A stretch of DNA of 64,000 nt. Source: Streptomyces griseochromogenes (GTDB lineage Bacteria; Actinomycetota; Actinomycetes; Streptomycetales; Streptomycetaceae). Both the position numbers and the translations under genes were made by a program. Each line of letters starts with the position of its first letter. The first letter of the stretch is position 1. The notes under the pieces were generated by a model. The model was not told the DNA's origin. It saw only the letters and a list, made by a program, of their open reading frames with translations, and did not search any database. The stretch lies in NCBI RefSeq assembly GCF_001542625.1, contig NZ_CP016279.1, positions 1,612,001-1,676,000 on the forward strand, written 5' to 3'. This document shows, one piece after another, positions 8,498 to 18,787 of this stretch.

Positions 8498-9735
8498 CGG
8501 GCGTCCTCGGGCTGGGTCGGGTCGGCGGGGGCAGGGGCGGCGGGCGGCTGCGCCGGAGCGGCCACCGGGGGCTGCCCCTGCGGGGCCTGCGGCGCGGCGT
8601 ACGGGTTGGGGGCTCCCGCGCCGGGAGCGCCCGGAGCGCCGTACGCGCCCCCGGGAGCGCCGCCGTACGGGCCCGAGGGCGGCGTCGGCATCGCGAACGG
8701 CTGCCCGCCCTGCTGGGGCGGCGGCGGGGCGTACCAGCCCGGCTGGCCCTGGCCGGGGACCGGCATGGGCGGTTGGGCACCCGGCGGCAGGGGCTGCTGG
8801 AGGCCCGCCTTCTGGTCGATGGTCGAGCGGTAGTCGACGGCGCCCTGCGTCATCCGCATGTACGCCTCCTCCAGCGAGGCCTGGTGCGGCGACAGCTCCC
8901 ACAGCCGTACGTCCGCCTCGTGCGCCAGGTCGCTGATGCGGGGCAGCGGCAGCCCGGTCACCCGCAGCGCGCCGTCCTGCTCCGGCAGCACATGGCCGCC
9001 CGCCTCGGTGAGCGCGGAGGACAGCTTCTCGCGCAGCTGGGGCTCGGTGTCGGGCGTGCGCACGCGCGCGAAGTCGGCGGAGTTGGCCGAGATGAAGTCG
9101 GTCACACTCATGTCGGCGAGCAGCTGTCCGCGCCCGATCACGATGAGGTGGTCGGCGGTCAGCGCCATCTCGCTCATCAGGTGCGAGGAGACGAAGACCG
9201 TACGGCCCTCGGCCGCGAGGGCCTTCATCAGGTTGCGGACCCAGAGGATGCCCTCGGGGTCGAGGCCGTTGACCGGCTCGTCGAACAGCAGCACCTGGGG
9301 GTCGCCGAGCAGCGCGGCGGCGATGCCGAGGCGCTGGCCCATGCCGAGCGAGAAGCCCTTGGAGCGCTTTCTGGCCACGTCCTGGAGGCCGACGACCCCG
9401 AGCACCTCGTCCACCCGGCGGGCCGGGATGCCCGAGAGCTGGGCGAGGCTGAGCAGGTGATTGCGCGCGGCCCGGCCGCCGTGCACCGCCTTGGCGTCGA
9501 GCAGCGCGCCGACCTGGCGGGGGGCGTTGGGCAGCTTGCGGTACGGGTAGCCGCCGATGGTGACCGTGCCGGACGTCGGGTTGTCCAGCCCGAGGATCAT
9601 CCGCATGGTCGTCGACTTGCCCGAGCCGTTGGGCCCGAGGAAGCCGGTCACGGCTCCCGGCCGCACCTGGAAGGAAAGGTTGTGCACGGCGGTCTTGTCG
9701 CCGTAGCGCTTCGTCAGGCCTACAGCCTCGATCAT
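8494..9735 (-). CDS. ABC transporter ATP-binding protein with Pro/Gly-rich tail (first pair)
   Basis: About 413 residues. The first 300 are a DrrA-like ATPase: Walker A GPNGSGKS near residue 33, the degenerate signature SLGMGQRLG, and Walker B VLLFDEPVNGLD. The last roughly 100 residues are a low-complexity Pro/Gly/Ala tail (GQPGWYAPPPPQQGG and similar), which the paralogue at 10643 lacks. I prefer the ATG at 9735 by analogy with the paralogue (MIELEGLTKRYG); a GTG at 9744 is in frame. It energises the permease downstream in the same operon. Confidence 0.9.
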   Translation of the reverse strand: MIEAVGLTKRYGDKTAVHNLSFQVRPGAVTGFLGPNGSGKSTTMRMILGLDNPTSGTVTIGGYPYRKLPNAPRQVGALLDAKAVHGGRAARNHLLSLAQLSGIPARRVDEVLGVVGLQDVARKRSKGFSLGMGQRLGIAAALLGDPQVLLFDEPVNGLDPEGILWVRNLMKALAAEGRTVFVSSHLMSEMALTADHLIVIGRGQLLADMSVTDFISANSADFARVRTPDTEPQLREKLSSALTEAGGHVLPEQDGALRVTGLPLPRISDLAHEADVRLWELSPHQASLEEAYMRMTQGAVDYRSTIDQKAGLQQPLPPGAQPPMPVPGQGQPGWYAPPPPQQGGQPFAMPTPPSGPYGGAPGGAYGAPGAPGAGAPNPYAAPQAPQGQPPVAAPAQPPAAPAPADPTQPEDAR

Positions 9736-9865
9736 GCTCCGCACCCATCGAAAGGTTCAGGACAGCGGGGCACACGCCCCCGTAAGGGTTAGGAGGATAT
9801 CCGGGCGCTGACGGTTCCGCCCAAGAGAATGCAAAGCCAGAGCAATACGCAGCGTGGACGGCCCC

Positions 9866-10639
9866 TCACTGGGCGTCCCGGCGCTTGAGCAGGACGTAAC
9901 CGCCCGCGATCGCGGCGACCACCCACAGCGCCATGATCCCCAGCCCGCCCCAAGGGCCGTAGGGGGTGTCGTCACCGATCCTGGGCACCACCTGCATGAT
10001 CCGGTTGCCGGCCTGGTCGGGCAGGAAACGGCCGATCTTCTTCGTGGCGTCCACGTTGCCGAGGATGCTGGAGATCAGGAAGAAGAACGGCATCAGGATG
10101 CCGAGCGACAGCATCGGCGAGCGCAGCATCGCGGCCACGCCCATGGAGAACATCGCGATGAGCGTCATGTAAAGCCCGCCGCCGATCACCGCGCGCAGCA
10201 CCCCGGGGTCGCTGATCCGGGTGCCCAGGGAGCCGAGCATCGCCTGGCCGAGGAAGAACGCCGCGAAGCTGGTGACCATGCCGACGGCCAGCGCGAGCGC
10301 GCCGGCCACGGCGATCTTGCTGAACAGGAAGGTGCCGCGCTGCGGTACGGCGGCCAGCGAGACGCGGATCATGCCGGTGCTGTACTCGTTCGACACCACC
10401 AGCACCCCGAACACGATCATGGCGAGCTGGCCGAGCGTCATGCCCGCGAAGCTGATGACGGTGGGGTCGAAGGAGAGCCGCTCCCGGATGGGCATCCTGT
10501 CGTACTGACTCCTCGACAGCGCGGAGATGAGCGTTCCGAGGGCGACGGTGACCACCACGGCCAGCGACAGCGTCCAGACCGTGGACGCCACGGACCGGAT
10601 CTTGGTCCACTCGGACCGGATGACCTGTACGGCCGCCAT
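9866..10639 (-). CDS. ABC-2 type transporter permease (second pair)
   Basis: A 257-residue integral membrane protein with the entry motif RSEWTKIRSVASTVWTL and about six transmembrane helices, ending GYVLLKRRDAQ. It is paralogous to the permease at 7619-8497 but lacks the Pro-rich N-terminal extension. It lies three bases downstream of the ATPase stop at 10643. The two permease/ATPase pairs sit head to tail on the same strand and look like an old tandem duplication. No nearby regulator or biosynthetic gene points to a substrate. Confidence 0.88.
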   Translation of the reverse strand: MAAVQVIRSEWTKIRSVASTVWTLSLAVVVTVALGTLISALSRSQYDRMPIRERLSFDPTVISFAGMTLGQLAMIVFGVLVVSNEYSTGMIRVSLAAVPQRGTFLFSKIAVAGALALAVGMVTSFAAFFLGQAMLGSLGTRISDPGVLRAVIGGGLYMTLIAMFSMGVAAMLRSPMLSLGILMPFFFLISSILGNVDATKKIGRFLPDQAGNRIMQVVPRIGDDTPYGPWGGLGIMALWVVAAIAGGYVLLKRRDAQ

Positions 10640-10642
10640 GGC

Positions 10643-11596
10643 TCAGGCCCCCTTCCAGCCGGCGCCCCAGTCCTGCGGGGCGGGAGCGGGTGCGGCGTGC
10701 GCGTGGTACTCCACCGACTCCGCCGTCAGCTGCATGAACGCCTCCTCCAGCGAGGCCTGCTGGGGGCTCAGCTCGTGCAGCACGATCCCGGACCGCGCGG
10801 CCAGCTCCCCGATCCGTTCCGCCTTGCCGCCCTCCACCTCCAGCGTGCCGCCGCCCGCCTCGACGACGGTGATCCCGGCCTCGTGCAGCACATCCATGAG
10901 CCGCTCGCGCTGCGGGGAGCGGATCCGTACATAACTGCGCGAGTTCTTCCGGATGAATCCGGCCATGGAGGTGTCGGCCAGCAGCCGTCCCTGTCCGATG
11001 ACCACCAGGTGATCGGCGGTCAGCGCCATCTCGCTCATCAGATGGCTCGACACGAACACCGTCCGGCCCTGCGCGGCCAGCGATTTCATCAGGTTCCGGA
11101 TCCAGTGGATGCCCTCGGGGTCGAGGCCGTTGACCGGCTCGTCGAACATCAGGATCCGTGGATCGCCGAGCAGCGCGCCCGCGATGCCGAGCCGCTGGCC
11201 CATGCCGTACGAGAAGCCCTTGGCCTTCTTCCGCGCCACGGCGCTGAGCCCGACGGTGTCCAGCACCTCGGCGACCCGCCGCTCCGGGATCCCGTTGCTC
11301 TGCGCGAGGCACAGCAGATGGTTGTAGGCGCTGCGCCCTCCGTGCACGGCCTTCGCGTCCAGCAGCGCCCCGATGTACTTCAGCGGGTCCTTCAGATGGT
11401 CGTAGTGCCTGCCGTCGATCCGGACGTCACCGGCGGTGGGCCGGTCGAGCCCGAGGATCATCCGCATGGTGGTGGACTTCCCGGCGCCGTTGGGCCCGAG
11501 GAATCCGGTCACGATGCCGGGCCGCACGGAGAAGGTGAGGCCGTCGACCGCCACCTTCTCGCCGTACCGTTTGGTCAGCCCCTCCAGCTCGATCAT
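10643..11596 (-). CDS. ABC transporter ATP-binding protein (second pair)
   Basis: A 317-residue DrrA-like ATPase with Walker A GPNGAGKS (residues 33-40), signature-like SYGMGQRLG, Walker B ILMFDEPVNGLDPEG and switch His in FVSSHLMSEM. The C-terminal regulatory stretch ends in a short Ala/Pro tail. It is closely related to the ATPase at 8494-9735, including the shared phrase GALLDAKAVHGGR, which supports duplication. It forms a two-gene operon with the permease at 9866-10639. Confidence 0.9.
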   Translation of the reverse strand: MIELEGLTKRYGEKVAVDGLTFSVRPGIVTGFLGPNGAGKSTTMRMILGLDRPTAGDVRIDGRHYDHLKDPLKYIGALLDAKAVHGGRSAYNHLLCLAQSNGIPERRVAEVLDTVGLSAVARKKAKGFSYGMGQRLGIAGALLGDPRILMFDEPVNGLDPEGIHWIRNLMKSLAAQGRTVFVSSHLMSEMALTADHLVVIGQGRLLADTSMAGFIRKNSRSYVRIRSPQRERLMDVLHEAGITVVEAGGGTLEVEGGKAERIGELAARSGIVLHELSPQQASLEEAFMQLTAESVEYHAHAAPAPAPQDWGAGWKGA

Positions 11597-11790
11597 GCGG
11601 TCACGCTAAGACGGCGGCCGGTGACCTGCCACTCGGACGGGGCGCCCCGCTCACCGGGACGCGGGGGAAGCGGCAGCGTGACGCAGACGGCGAGCAGGGT
11701 GAGGACCATCGTCCACAGGAAGGTGTGGGCGAAGGCCCGCATCCCCGAAGAGGGATGCGGGCCTCGGTCGTACTGCCGTGCCGCAGCCGT

Positions 11791-12726
11791 TTACCGGGTC
11801 TGCTGCGCCGGAACGCCCCGGGAGATCGGCTCGTCCTCGGCGGGGGAGCCGGCCGCGGCCACCGCGGCACCGGTCAGCGTGGCGAGCATCTCGCGGACGT
11901 TCGTCAGCTGGGCGTTGATGCTGTCGCGACGGTTGGTGAGGGCCGCGAGCTCGCGCTCGGATTCCGAGCGGATGCGGTCGGCCTTGGCGTTGGCGTCGGC
12001 CACGATGTCCTCGGCCTGGCGCTGGGCCGTCTCCACCGTCTGGCGGGCGCGGCGCTCGGCGTCGGTGCGCAGCTTCTCGGCCTCCAGGCGCAGCTGCTCG
12101 GCGCGGTGCTCGATCTCGGCGAGGCGCTTCTCGGCCTTCTGCTGACGCGAGGCCAGGTCGCGCTCGGACTGCTCGCGGCGCTTGGCCAGGTTCGTCTCGA
12201 AGTCGGCGGCGGCCTGCGCGGCCTTGGCGCGGGTCTCCTCGAAGAGGGCGTCCGCCTCCTCGCGCTTGGACTGCGCGTCCTTCTGGGCCTCGGCACGCAG
12301 CTGCGAGGCGTCACTCTTGGCCTTCTCGACGATCCGGACGCCCTCGTCCTCGGCCTTGGCCTTGCGCTCCGCAGCGAACGATTCTGCGTCGTTGCGTACC
12401 TGCTGGGCCGCCGACTCGGCGAGCTCGCGGTGCTGCTCGGCCGCGCGCCTGGCCTCCTCGCGCAGATCCTTGGCCTCTTCCTCGGCGAGGCGCAGGATCT
12501 TCTCGACACGCGCACCGAGACCGGCGTACGACGGCTCGGCGTCGGTCACCTGGGCCTGGGCGTTCTGCGTCTCGAGGTGGAGCTCCTCGATGCGCTTTTC
12601 CAGAGCGGTGATGCGGGCGAGAGCGCTGTCACGGTCGGAGACGAGCTTGGAGATCCGTTCGTCCACCTGAGCGCGGTCGTACCCACGCCGCACAAGCTCG
12701 AAGCCGTAGGGGGAAGTGTCGCTCAT
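11791..12726 (-). CDS. filP: FilP-like filament-forming coiled-coil protein
   Basis: A 311-residue, almost entirely coiled-coil protein rich in Ala, Glu, Arg and Lys. It has a short DivIVA-like N-terminus (YGFELVRRGYDRAQVDERIS) and a Pro/Ala-ended tail. Length and sequence style fit FilP of Streptomyces (about 310 residues), which forms an intermediate-filament-like network near hyphal tips, gives mechanical strength and interacts with DivIVA. Older annotations call it a cellulose-binding protein. It is immediately downstream of scy on the same strand with a 182-base gap, the arrangement known in S. coelicolor. Confidence 0.9.
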   Translation of the reverse strand: MSDTSPYGFELVRRGYDRAQVDERISKLVSDRDSALARITALEKRIEELHLETQNAQAQVTDAEPSYAGLGARVEKILRLAEEEAKDLREEARRAAEQHRELAESAAQQVRNDAESFAAERKAKAEDEGVRIVEKAKSDASQLRAEAQKDAQSKREEADALFEETRAKAAQAAADFETNLAKRREQSERDLASRQQKAEKRLAEIEHRAEQLRLEAEKLRTDAERRARQTVETAQRQAEDIVADANAKADRIRSESERELAALTNRRDSINAQLTNVREMLATLTGAAVAAAGSPAEDEPISRGVPAQQTR

Positions 12727-12908
12727 GGGGTTCCTGTCGAAAGAGACCGGTGAGGTGATAGGGGGAATCCTAGGGGCCGAAGCGGTGTGTCATCGAGCGG
12801 ATACGTGTTTGATCTGGAGAATGAGACCCCTTTTGAGTGGCTGACGGCTGGATAGCTTGCAAAGAGTCGGGCAAAGCCCCCAGAAGACACCGGAAACCGG
12901 TTCGACCG

Positions 12909-15900
12909 CTAGCCCTCTGGCGACTTGCCACCCGATCGGGGGGCGCCCACCGTGGCGCCCGCCTTGACTCCGCCGTCCTTGCCGGACGACGGTGCCTCGA
13001 AGGACTCCAACGCTTCCAGGACGTCCTGGACACGGGAGATCTCGGCGTTGATGTCCTCGCGCCGGCGCACCAGGATCTCCAGTTCGCGCTTGCCCTCCTC
13101 GACCGTGCGCCGGGCCTCGCGGATCGCCTCGGCCTTCAGCTCCTCGGCCTCCCTGACCAGGCTGGCCTTCTTCAGCTCGGCCTCCTTGAGCAGCCCCTCC
13201 GCCTTCTTGACGGCGGCGATGCGGACCTTGCCCGCCTCGGAGTTGGCATCCGACACCAGTTCCTTGGCCTTCGCCTCCGCCTTGGCCAGCTGCTCCTCGG
13301 CGGCCACGATGAGCGCGTCGCAGCGATCGCCGGTGGACTTCATCGTCTCGGCGACCTCGCGGCGGGCCCGCTCGTGCAGCTCCTCGATCTCGGTCGTGAT
13401 GCGCTCGCGCAGCTCCTCCGCGCGCTCCCTTATGGCGGTCGCGTCCCGGCGGGCGCCGACCAGCAGCTCGTCCGCGTCCGTACGGGCCTTCTCCACCAGA
13501 GTGTTGCCCTCGACGGTCGACTCGGAGACGATCCGCTCGGCCTCGCTGCGGGCCGCGCCCACCATCGTGTCGGCCTGCGACTCGGCGTCCGCGGTGGTCT
13601 TCAGCGCCTGCTGCTGGGCCTCGGTGAGCAGCTTGTCCGCCTCGGCGGTGGTCTCCGTGATCAGCGTGTCGACCTGCTCGGCCGCTTCCGAACGCCGCTT
13701 GTTGGCGTCCTTGCGGGCCTCGTCCAGGGTCCGCTCGGTCTCCTCGCGCGCGGAGTTGACGAGCCGCTCGGCCTCCGCCTGCGCATCGGCCTTGACCCGC
13801 TCGGCCTCGCCGCGCAGCCGCTCGGCGTGCTGCTGGGCGGAGCCGACCGTCTCGGCGGCCTCGGCGCGCAGCCGCTCGGCGCCCGCCAGTGCCTCGGCAC
13901 GGACCCGGTCGGCCTCGGCGACGGTCTCCGTCTGCAGCCGCTCCGCCTCGGTACGGGCCTCGGTGATGAGCGTGTCCGCCTGGGTCGCCGCGTCCGAACG
14001 GATGCGATTGGCGTCCTCGCGGGCGTCCGCCCGGGTGCGGGACGCGGCCTGGTCGGCCTCGGCCAGCGCGTCCGACGCCTCCGTACGCACCCGCTGGGCG
14101 TACTCGGCCGTGTCCGAGCGCAGCCGCTCGGACTCCGCGATCGCCTCGGCGACCGTGCGCTCGGCGAGCGTCCTGGCGGCCTCGGCCTCCTCGTTCGCCT
14201 CCCGCCGGGTCCGCGAGGCGTCCTCGCTCGCCCGCTCCCGCTCGGCGTAGGCGTCGGTGCGGACCCGGTCCGCCTCCTCCTCGGCCTCCCTGCGGGTACG
14301 GTCCGCCGCGTGCTCGGCGGCCGAGCGCAGCCCGGTGATCTCCTCCTGCGCCTGCTCGTGCAGCCCGGCGACCGAGTCCCGTACCTGCTGGGCGTGCTGC
14401 TCGGCGGCGGACACCATCTCGGTGGCACGCCGGTCGGCCTCCTCGACCAGCCGGACCGCCTCGGCCTGCGCGTCCTCCACCCGCTTGCGCGCCGAGGCCA
14501 GCAGCTCCTCGCTCTGCTCGCGGGCCCGCTCGCGCTCCTGGTCGGCCTCGGCGCGAGCGGCACCGAGGAGTTCCTCGGCCTCGCGGCGGCGCCGGGCCGC
14601 CTCCTCCTGGGCGGCGGCCAGCGTCTCGGACGCCTCGGCGCCGAGCCGCTCGGCGGCGGCCTGCGCCTCGGCGCGGACCCGGTCGGCGGTGTCCTGGGCC
14701 TCCGCCTTGAGCCGCTCGGCCTCGGCGGCGGCCTCCGAACGCAGCCGTACGGCGAGGGCCTCGCCCTCGGCCCGCGAGGCGGACGCGTCCGACGCGGCCT
14801 CCGTACGCAGCCGTTCGGCCTCGTCCTCGGCCTGCTGCTGGAGCGTACGGATCCGGTCGGCGGCCTCGGCGCGCTGGCGCTCGCTCTCCTCGGCGGCCTC
14901 CCGGCGGATCCGGGACGCCTCCTCGCGGGCGTCGGCGAGCGCCTGCTCGGCCGCCGCCAGCCGCTCCTGGGTCTCGGACTGCAGCCGGGACAGGTCCTCG
15001 GCCGCCTCGGTGCGGCGCGCCTCGACGGCCCGCTCGGTCTCCTCGCGCAGCTCGCGCGCGGCCGTCTCGGCGTCCGCCTTGACCGCCTCGGCCTGCTCGG
15101 TGGCCTCGGCGCGGTGCCGCTCGGCCTCCTTGCGGGTGCGCTCCAGGGTCTCCTCGGCCTGCCGGCGCAGGGTGGTGGCCCGCTCGATGGCCTCGGTGCG
15201 GACCTTCTCGCTGTCCGTCGTCGCGGTCTTGCGCAGCTCGTCGGCGTCCGCCTTGGCCTTGGCCAGCAGCTCCTCGGCGGACTTGGCCGCCTCCTCGATC
15301 TGCGCCACCGCCTCGCGGCGGGCCTCGGCGCGGATCGACTCGCCCTCGGCGACCGCGTCGGCGCGCAGCTGCTCGGCCTCGCCGCGCAGCCGACGGGCCT
15401 CCTCCTGCAGCTCGACCGTCTTGGCGCGGTACTCCTTGGTGTCGTCCTTCGCCGCGCCCTTGAGCTGCTCGGCGATGTCGTGCGCCTCGGCGCGCAGCCG
15501 GTCCGCCTCGGCCTCGGCCTCCGTGCGGATCCGTTCGGCCTCCTCGGCGGCGGCCTTGGTGGTGTTCTTGGCTTCCTCGGACGCCTTGTTCAGGACGTCC
15601 TCGGCGGTCTTGGCGGCCTTGGAGAGCTGGGTCGCGCTCTCCTCGGCGGTGACCGTGCGGGCCTTCTCGGAGGCCTCCGCGACGATCTTCTCGGCCTCGG
15701 CGCGCGCGTCGGCGACCAGCTGCTCGGCCTCGGACTTGGTGTTCTCGGCCTCCTTGGTGGCCTCTTCGACCAGCCGGGCGACCTGCTCCTTGGCGGTGCG
15801 GGTACGGGTCTCGTTGGCGGCCTCGGCGCTCGACAGCGCCTTGGTGGCGGCCTGCTCGGCCTCGGTGACCAGCTTCTCGGCCTCGGACTGCGCCTTGCGC

Positions 15901-16754
15901 AGCGCCTCCTCGGCCTGCGCCATGCGCTCCTCGGCGGCCCGGCTCAGCTCGGCGGCCTGGCGGCGGGCGGCGTCCGACTCCGTGACGGTGCTGCTGCGCA
16001 GCTGCTCGGCGTGGTCGGTGGCCTCCTGGGCCTGGGTGGAGGCGGCGTTCAGCAGCCGCTCGGCGTCCGTGCGGGCGCGGCGCAGGATCTGGTCGGCCTC
16101 GGTGCGGGCCGTCTCGGCGTCGCTCTGCAGCCGCTCCCGGGCCTCCCGGGTCAGCCGCTCGGCCTCCGCGCGGGCGGTGGCCATCGCCTGCTCGGACTCG
16201 GCGCGGGACTCGTCCAGCAGCCTGCGTGCCTGGGACTCCGTGCGGGCGCGCAGCTGCTCGGCCCACGCCACGTTCTCGTTGACGTGCGACTCGACGGTCT
16301 GCCGGCGCTCGGCCAGCTCCTGGTCCAGCTGCTGGCGGCGGGTGACCGCCTCCTGGTGCAGTTCGGCCTGGAGCCGGGCCGCCTGTTCGGCGTGCTCCTG
16401 CAGGATGCGCTGGGTCTGCGCGCGGGCCTGGCTCAGCTCCCGCTCGGCGTCCTGGCGCAGCTGGTCGGCCTGGATCTGGGCATTACGCAGCAACTGTTCG
16501 GCCTGATAGCCGATGTCACCGCCGTCGTAGGCGGGCCTGGTCATCAGGGTGCGGCGCGCCTCGTGCAGCTTGGCGCGCAGCACCTCGACCTGGTAGCCGA
16601 GGTCCTCGGCGTGCTGGATCGCCTTTTCCCGCTCGGTCTTCAGCCGTTTCATCTCGGCCTCGAACCGAGAGAGGTGGTCGACGTCAGCCGCCGGCTCTCG
16701 CTCCTGGCTCTCGTAGCCCCGCACTGCGCGGTCCCATCCGTCCCCTGGTCGCAA
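12909..16754 (-). CDS. scy: Scy-like polarity scaffold coiled-coil protein
   Basis: A giant coiled-coil protein of up to 1281 residues built from many degenerate repeats of the type EAERLRAEA / EEAERIRTEA, with Ala, Glu and Arg dominating. It matches Scy (Streptomyces cytoskeletal element), the scaffold that with DivIVA and FilP organises tip polarity and branching. The N-terminus includes DHLSRFEAEMKRLKTERE and a short non-helical stretch (RPAYDGGDIGYQAEQLL). Two starts are possible: a TTG at 16754 behind GGAG, or a GTG at 16724. The mRNA is highly repetitive, so internal deletions between strains are likely. It is the first gene before filP. Confidence 0.9.
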   Translation of the reverse strand: MRPGDGWDRAVRGYESQEREPAADVDHLSRFEAEMKRLKTEREKAIQHAEDLGYQVEVLRAKLHEARRTLMTRPAYDGGDIGYQAEQLLRNAQIQADQLRQDAERELSQARAQTQRILQEHAEQAARLQAELHQEAVTRRQQLDQELAERRQTVESHVNENVAWAEQLRARTESQARRLLDESRAESEQAMATARAEAERLTREARERLQSDAETARTEADQILRRARTDAERLLNAASTQAQEATDHAEQLRSSTVTESDAARRQAAELSRAAEERMAQAEEALRKAQSEAEKLVTEAEQAATKALSSAEAANETRTRTAKEQVARLVEEATKEAENTKSEAEQLVADARAEAEKIVAEASEKARTVTAEESATQLSKAAKTAEDVLNKASEEAKNTTKAAAEEAERIRTEAEAEADRLRAEAHDIAEQLKGAAKDDTKEYRAKTVELQEEARRLRGEAEQLRADAVAEGESIRAEARREAVAQIEEAAKSAEELLAKAKADADELRKTATTDSEKVRTEAIERATTLRRQAEETLERTRKEAERHRAEATEQAEAVKADAETAARELREETERAVEARRTEAAEDLSRLQSETQERLAAAEQALADAREEASRIRREAAEESERQRAEAADRIRTLQQQAEDEAERLRTEAASDASASRAEGEALAVRLRSEAAAEAERLKAEAQDTADRVRAEAQAAAERLGAEASETLAAAQEEAARRRREAEELLGAARAEADQERERAREQSEELLASARKRVEDAQAEAVRLVEEADRRATEMVSAAEQHAQQVRDSVAGLHEQAQEEITGLRSAAEHAADRTRREAEEEADRVRTDAYAERERASEDASRTRREANEEAEAARTLAERTVAEAIAESERLRSDTAEYAQRVRTEASDALAEADQAASRTRADAREDANRIRSDAATQADTLITEARTEAERLQTETVAEADRVRAEALAGAERLRAEAAETVGSAQQHAERLRGEAERVKADAQAEAERLVNSAREETERTLDEARKDANKRRSEAAEQVDTLITETTAEADKLLTEAQQQALKTTADAESQADTMVGAARSEAERIVSESTVEGNTLVEKARTDADELLVGARRDATAIRERAEELRERITTEIEELHERARREVAETMKSTGDRCDALIVAAEEQLAKAEAKAKELVSDANSEAGKVRIAAVKKAEGLLKEAELKKASLVREAEELKAEAIREARRTVEEGKRELEILVRRREDINAEISRVQDVLEALESFEAPSSGKDGGVKAGATVGAPRSGGKSPEG

Positions 16755-16935
16755 GCTTCTCCAAACGAGCTCCGTCCATCCGCCGAACGGGGCCCCCGGG
16801 GAATGGTGTCAGATCAACGGCGGAGCACGGGCTGCTGCCCCGACGCTCGTCCCCCGAAACCCGGACCCCGGCATGCGGCCACCCGGCCTTGCGAGGGCGA
16901 CCGCCCCCAACCCTACCGGCCCTTATGTACGGGGG

Positions 16936-17376
16936 TCAGTGCTCGGGCGACTCAACCGGGGCCGAAGTGACCAGTTCTGTCAGGACACCGTGGCAATCCT
17001 TGGGGTGCAGGAAGGTGATCCGCGACCCCATGGAACCGATCCTCGGCTCCTCGTACAGAACGCGTACGCCCTTCTCGCGGATGTCCGCGGCGACCCCGTC
17101 GACGTCCGCCGTACCGAAGGCGATGTGGTGGACGCCCTCCCCGTTCTTCGCCAGCCACTTGCCGACCGCGGAGTCCTCCCGGGTCGGCTCCAGCAGCTGG
17201 AGGTAGGAGGCGCCGCCGTCGGACGTCTCGTTGATCTTGAGCATGGCCTCGCGCACGCCCTGCTCCTCGTTGACCTCGGTGTGGAACACCTCGAAGCCGT
17301 ACGTGGCCCGGTAGAACTCGATCGTCGCGTCCAGGTCGCGGCAGGCGATCCCGATGTGGTCGATTCGCGTCAGCAT
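16936..17376 (-). CDS. Methylmalonyl-CoA epimerase
   Basis: A 146-residue vicinal-oxygen-chelate enzyme that interconverts (2R)- and (2S)-methylmalonyl-CoA. Metal ligands are visible at H7 ([11 protein letters not shown]), Q60 (SYLQLLEP), H83/H84 (GVHHIAFGT) and E134 (VLTELV), in the two-module VOC order. It stands apart from the methylmalonyl-CoA mutase genes but beside thiolase and meaB (divergently transcribed, 149 bases apart), and icmA is 13 kb away, so it belongs to a dispersed propionate/butyrate interconversion cluster that also feeds polyketide extender units. Confidence 0.93.
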   Translation of the reverse strand: MLTRIDHIGIACRDLDATIEFYRATYGFEVFHTEVNEEQGVREAMLKINETSDGGASYLQLLEPTREDSAVGKWLAKNGEGVHHIAFGTADVDGVAADIREKGVRVLYEEPRIGSMGSRITFLHPKDCHGVLTELVTSAPVESPEH

Positions 17377-17524
17377 GGATTCAGTGCAGCGCTCCCGGGG
17401 TGGTTACGCAACGTGCGCGCGATCACACCGAAGGGCCGATGACGCGTGCAGTACCGGTCAGTACATTCGAAGTAAACCCTCGTTCACTCCTCGGCTGTGC
17501 AGGCCGGTAAGGGGATCGCAGCTC

Positions 17525-18733
17525 ATGTCTTCTGGAACTTCCGGTTCGACCAGCTCGGTGATCGTCGCGGGCGCGCGCACGCCCATGGGACGACTTCTGG
17601 GATCGCTGAAGTCCTTCTCCGGAGCCGACCTCGGCGGCTTCGCGATCAAGGCCGCCCTCGACCGTGCGGGGATCGGCGGCGACCAGGTGCAGTACGTGAT
17701 CATGGGCCAGGTGCTGCAGGCCGGGGCGGGGCAGATCCCGGCCCGCCAGGCCGCGGTCAAGGCCGGCATCCCGATGAGCGTCCCGGCGCTCACCGTCAAC
17801 AAGGTGTGTCTGTCCGGTCTGGACGCGATCGCGCTGGCCGACCAGCTGATCCGCGCCGGCGAGTTCGACATCGTGGTCGCGGGCGGCCAGGAGTCCATGA
17901 CCAACGCCCCCCACCTGCTGCCGAAGTCCCGCGAGGGCTACAAGTACGGCGCCGTCGAGATGCTCGACGCGATGGCCCACGACGGCCTGACCGACGCCTT
18001 CGAGGGCATCGCCATGGGCGAGTCCACGGAGAAGCACAACACCCGCCTCGGCATCCGGCGCCCCGAGCAGGACGAGATCGCCGCCCTGTCCCACCAGCGT
18101 GCCGCCGCCGCGCAGAAGAACGGCATCTTCGAGGCCGAGATCACCCCGATCGAGATCCCGCAGCGCAAGGGCGAGCCCGTCGTCTTCAGCAAGGACGAGG
18201 GCGTGCGCGGCGACACCACCGCGGAGTCGCTGGGCAAGCTGCGCCCGGCCTTCGCCGAGGACGGCACGATCACCGCCGGCTCCGCCTCGCAGATCTCGGA
18301 CGGTGCGGCGGCCGTGGTCGTGATGAGCAAGGCCAAGGCCGAGGAGCTGGGCCTCACCTGGCTCGCCGAGATCGGCGCGCACGGCAACGTGGCCGGCCCG
18401 GACAACTCCCTGCAGTCGCAGCCGTCCAACGCGATCCAGCACGCCCTCGGCAAGGAGGGCCTCGAGGTCGCCGACCTCGACCTGATCGAGATCAACGAGG
18501 CCTTCGCCGCGGTCGCCGTGCAGTCAATGAAGGACCTGGGCGTTTCCACGGAAAAGGTGAACGTCAACGGGGGCGCGATCGCCCTGGGTCACCCGATCGG
18601 TATGTCCGGCGCCCGTCTCGTGCTCCACTTGGCGCTGGAGCTCAAGCGCCGGGGCGGCGGTGTCGGCGCGGCCGCGCTGTGCGGTGGCGGCGGCCAGGGT
18701 GACGCACTCATCGTGCGGGTACCCAAGGCCTGA
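17525..18733 (+). CDS. Acetyl-CoA C-acetyltransferase (thiolase)
   Basis: A 402-residue type II thiolase. The acyl-binding Cys is C95 ([15 protein letters not shown]), the His base lies in [17 protein letters not shown] and the second Cys is C386 ([13 protein letters not shown]). It condenses two acetyl-CoA to acetoacetyl-CoA or runs the reverse, supplying or draining C4 acyl-CoA together with the hydroxybutyryl-CoA dehydrogenase at 341-1189. The ATG at 17525 opens a conventional N-terminus (a Ser/Thr-rich lead, then [16 protein letters not shown]). meaB follows 54 bases downstream, probably on the same transcript. Confidence 0.94.
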   Translation: MSSGTSGSTSSVIVAGARTPMGRLLGSLKSFSGADLGGFAIKAALDRAGIGGDQVQYVIMGQVLQAGAGQIPARQAAVKAGIPMSVPALTVNKVCLSGLDAIALADQLIRAGEFDIVVAGGQESMTNAPHLLPKSREGYKYGAVEMLDAMAHDGLTDAFEGIAMGESTEKHNTRLGIRRPEQDEIAALSHQRAAAAQKNGIFEAEITPIEIPQRKGEPVVFSKDEGVRGDTTAESLGKLRPAFAEDGTITAGSASQISDGAAAVVVMSKAKAEELGLTWLAEIGAHGNVAGPDNSLQSQPSNAIQHALGKEGLEVADLDLIEINEAFAAVAVQSMKDLGVSTEKVNVNGGAIALGHPIGMSGARLVLHLALELKRRGGGVGAAALCGGGGQGDALIVRVPKA

Positions 18734-18787
18734 GCTCTGCGTACGCCTGAGTTCTCTGTACGTCGGTGAAGTGAACGGAGCTGTTTG

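Noticed and set aside
12837..16970. 1377-codon plus-strand open frame opposite scy
   Set aside because: It is the mirror of the repetitive scy coding sequence (Leu/Gly/Arg repeats) and has no ribosome site or recognisable domain.
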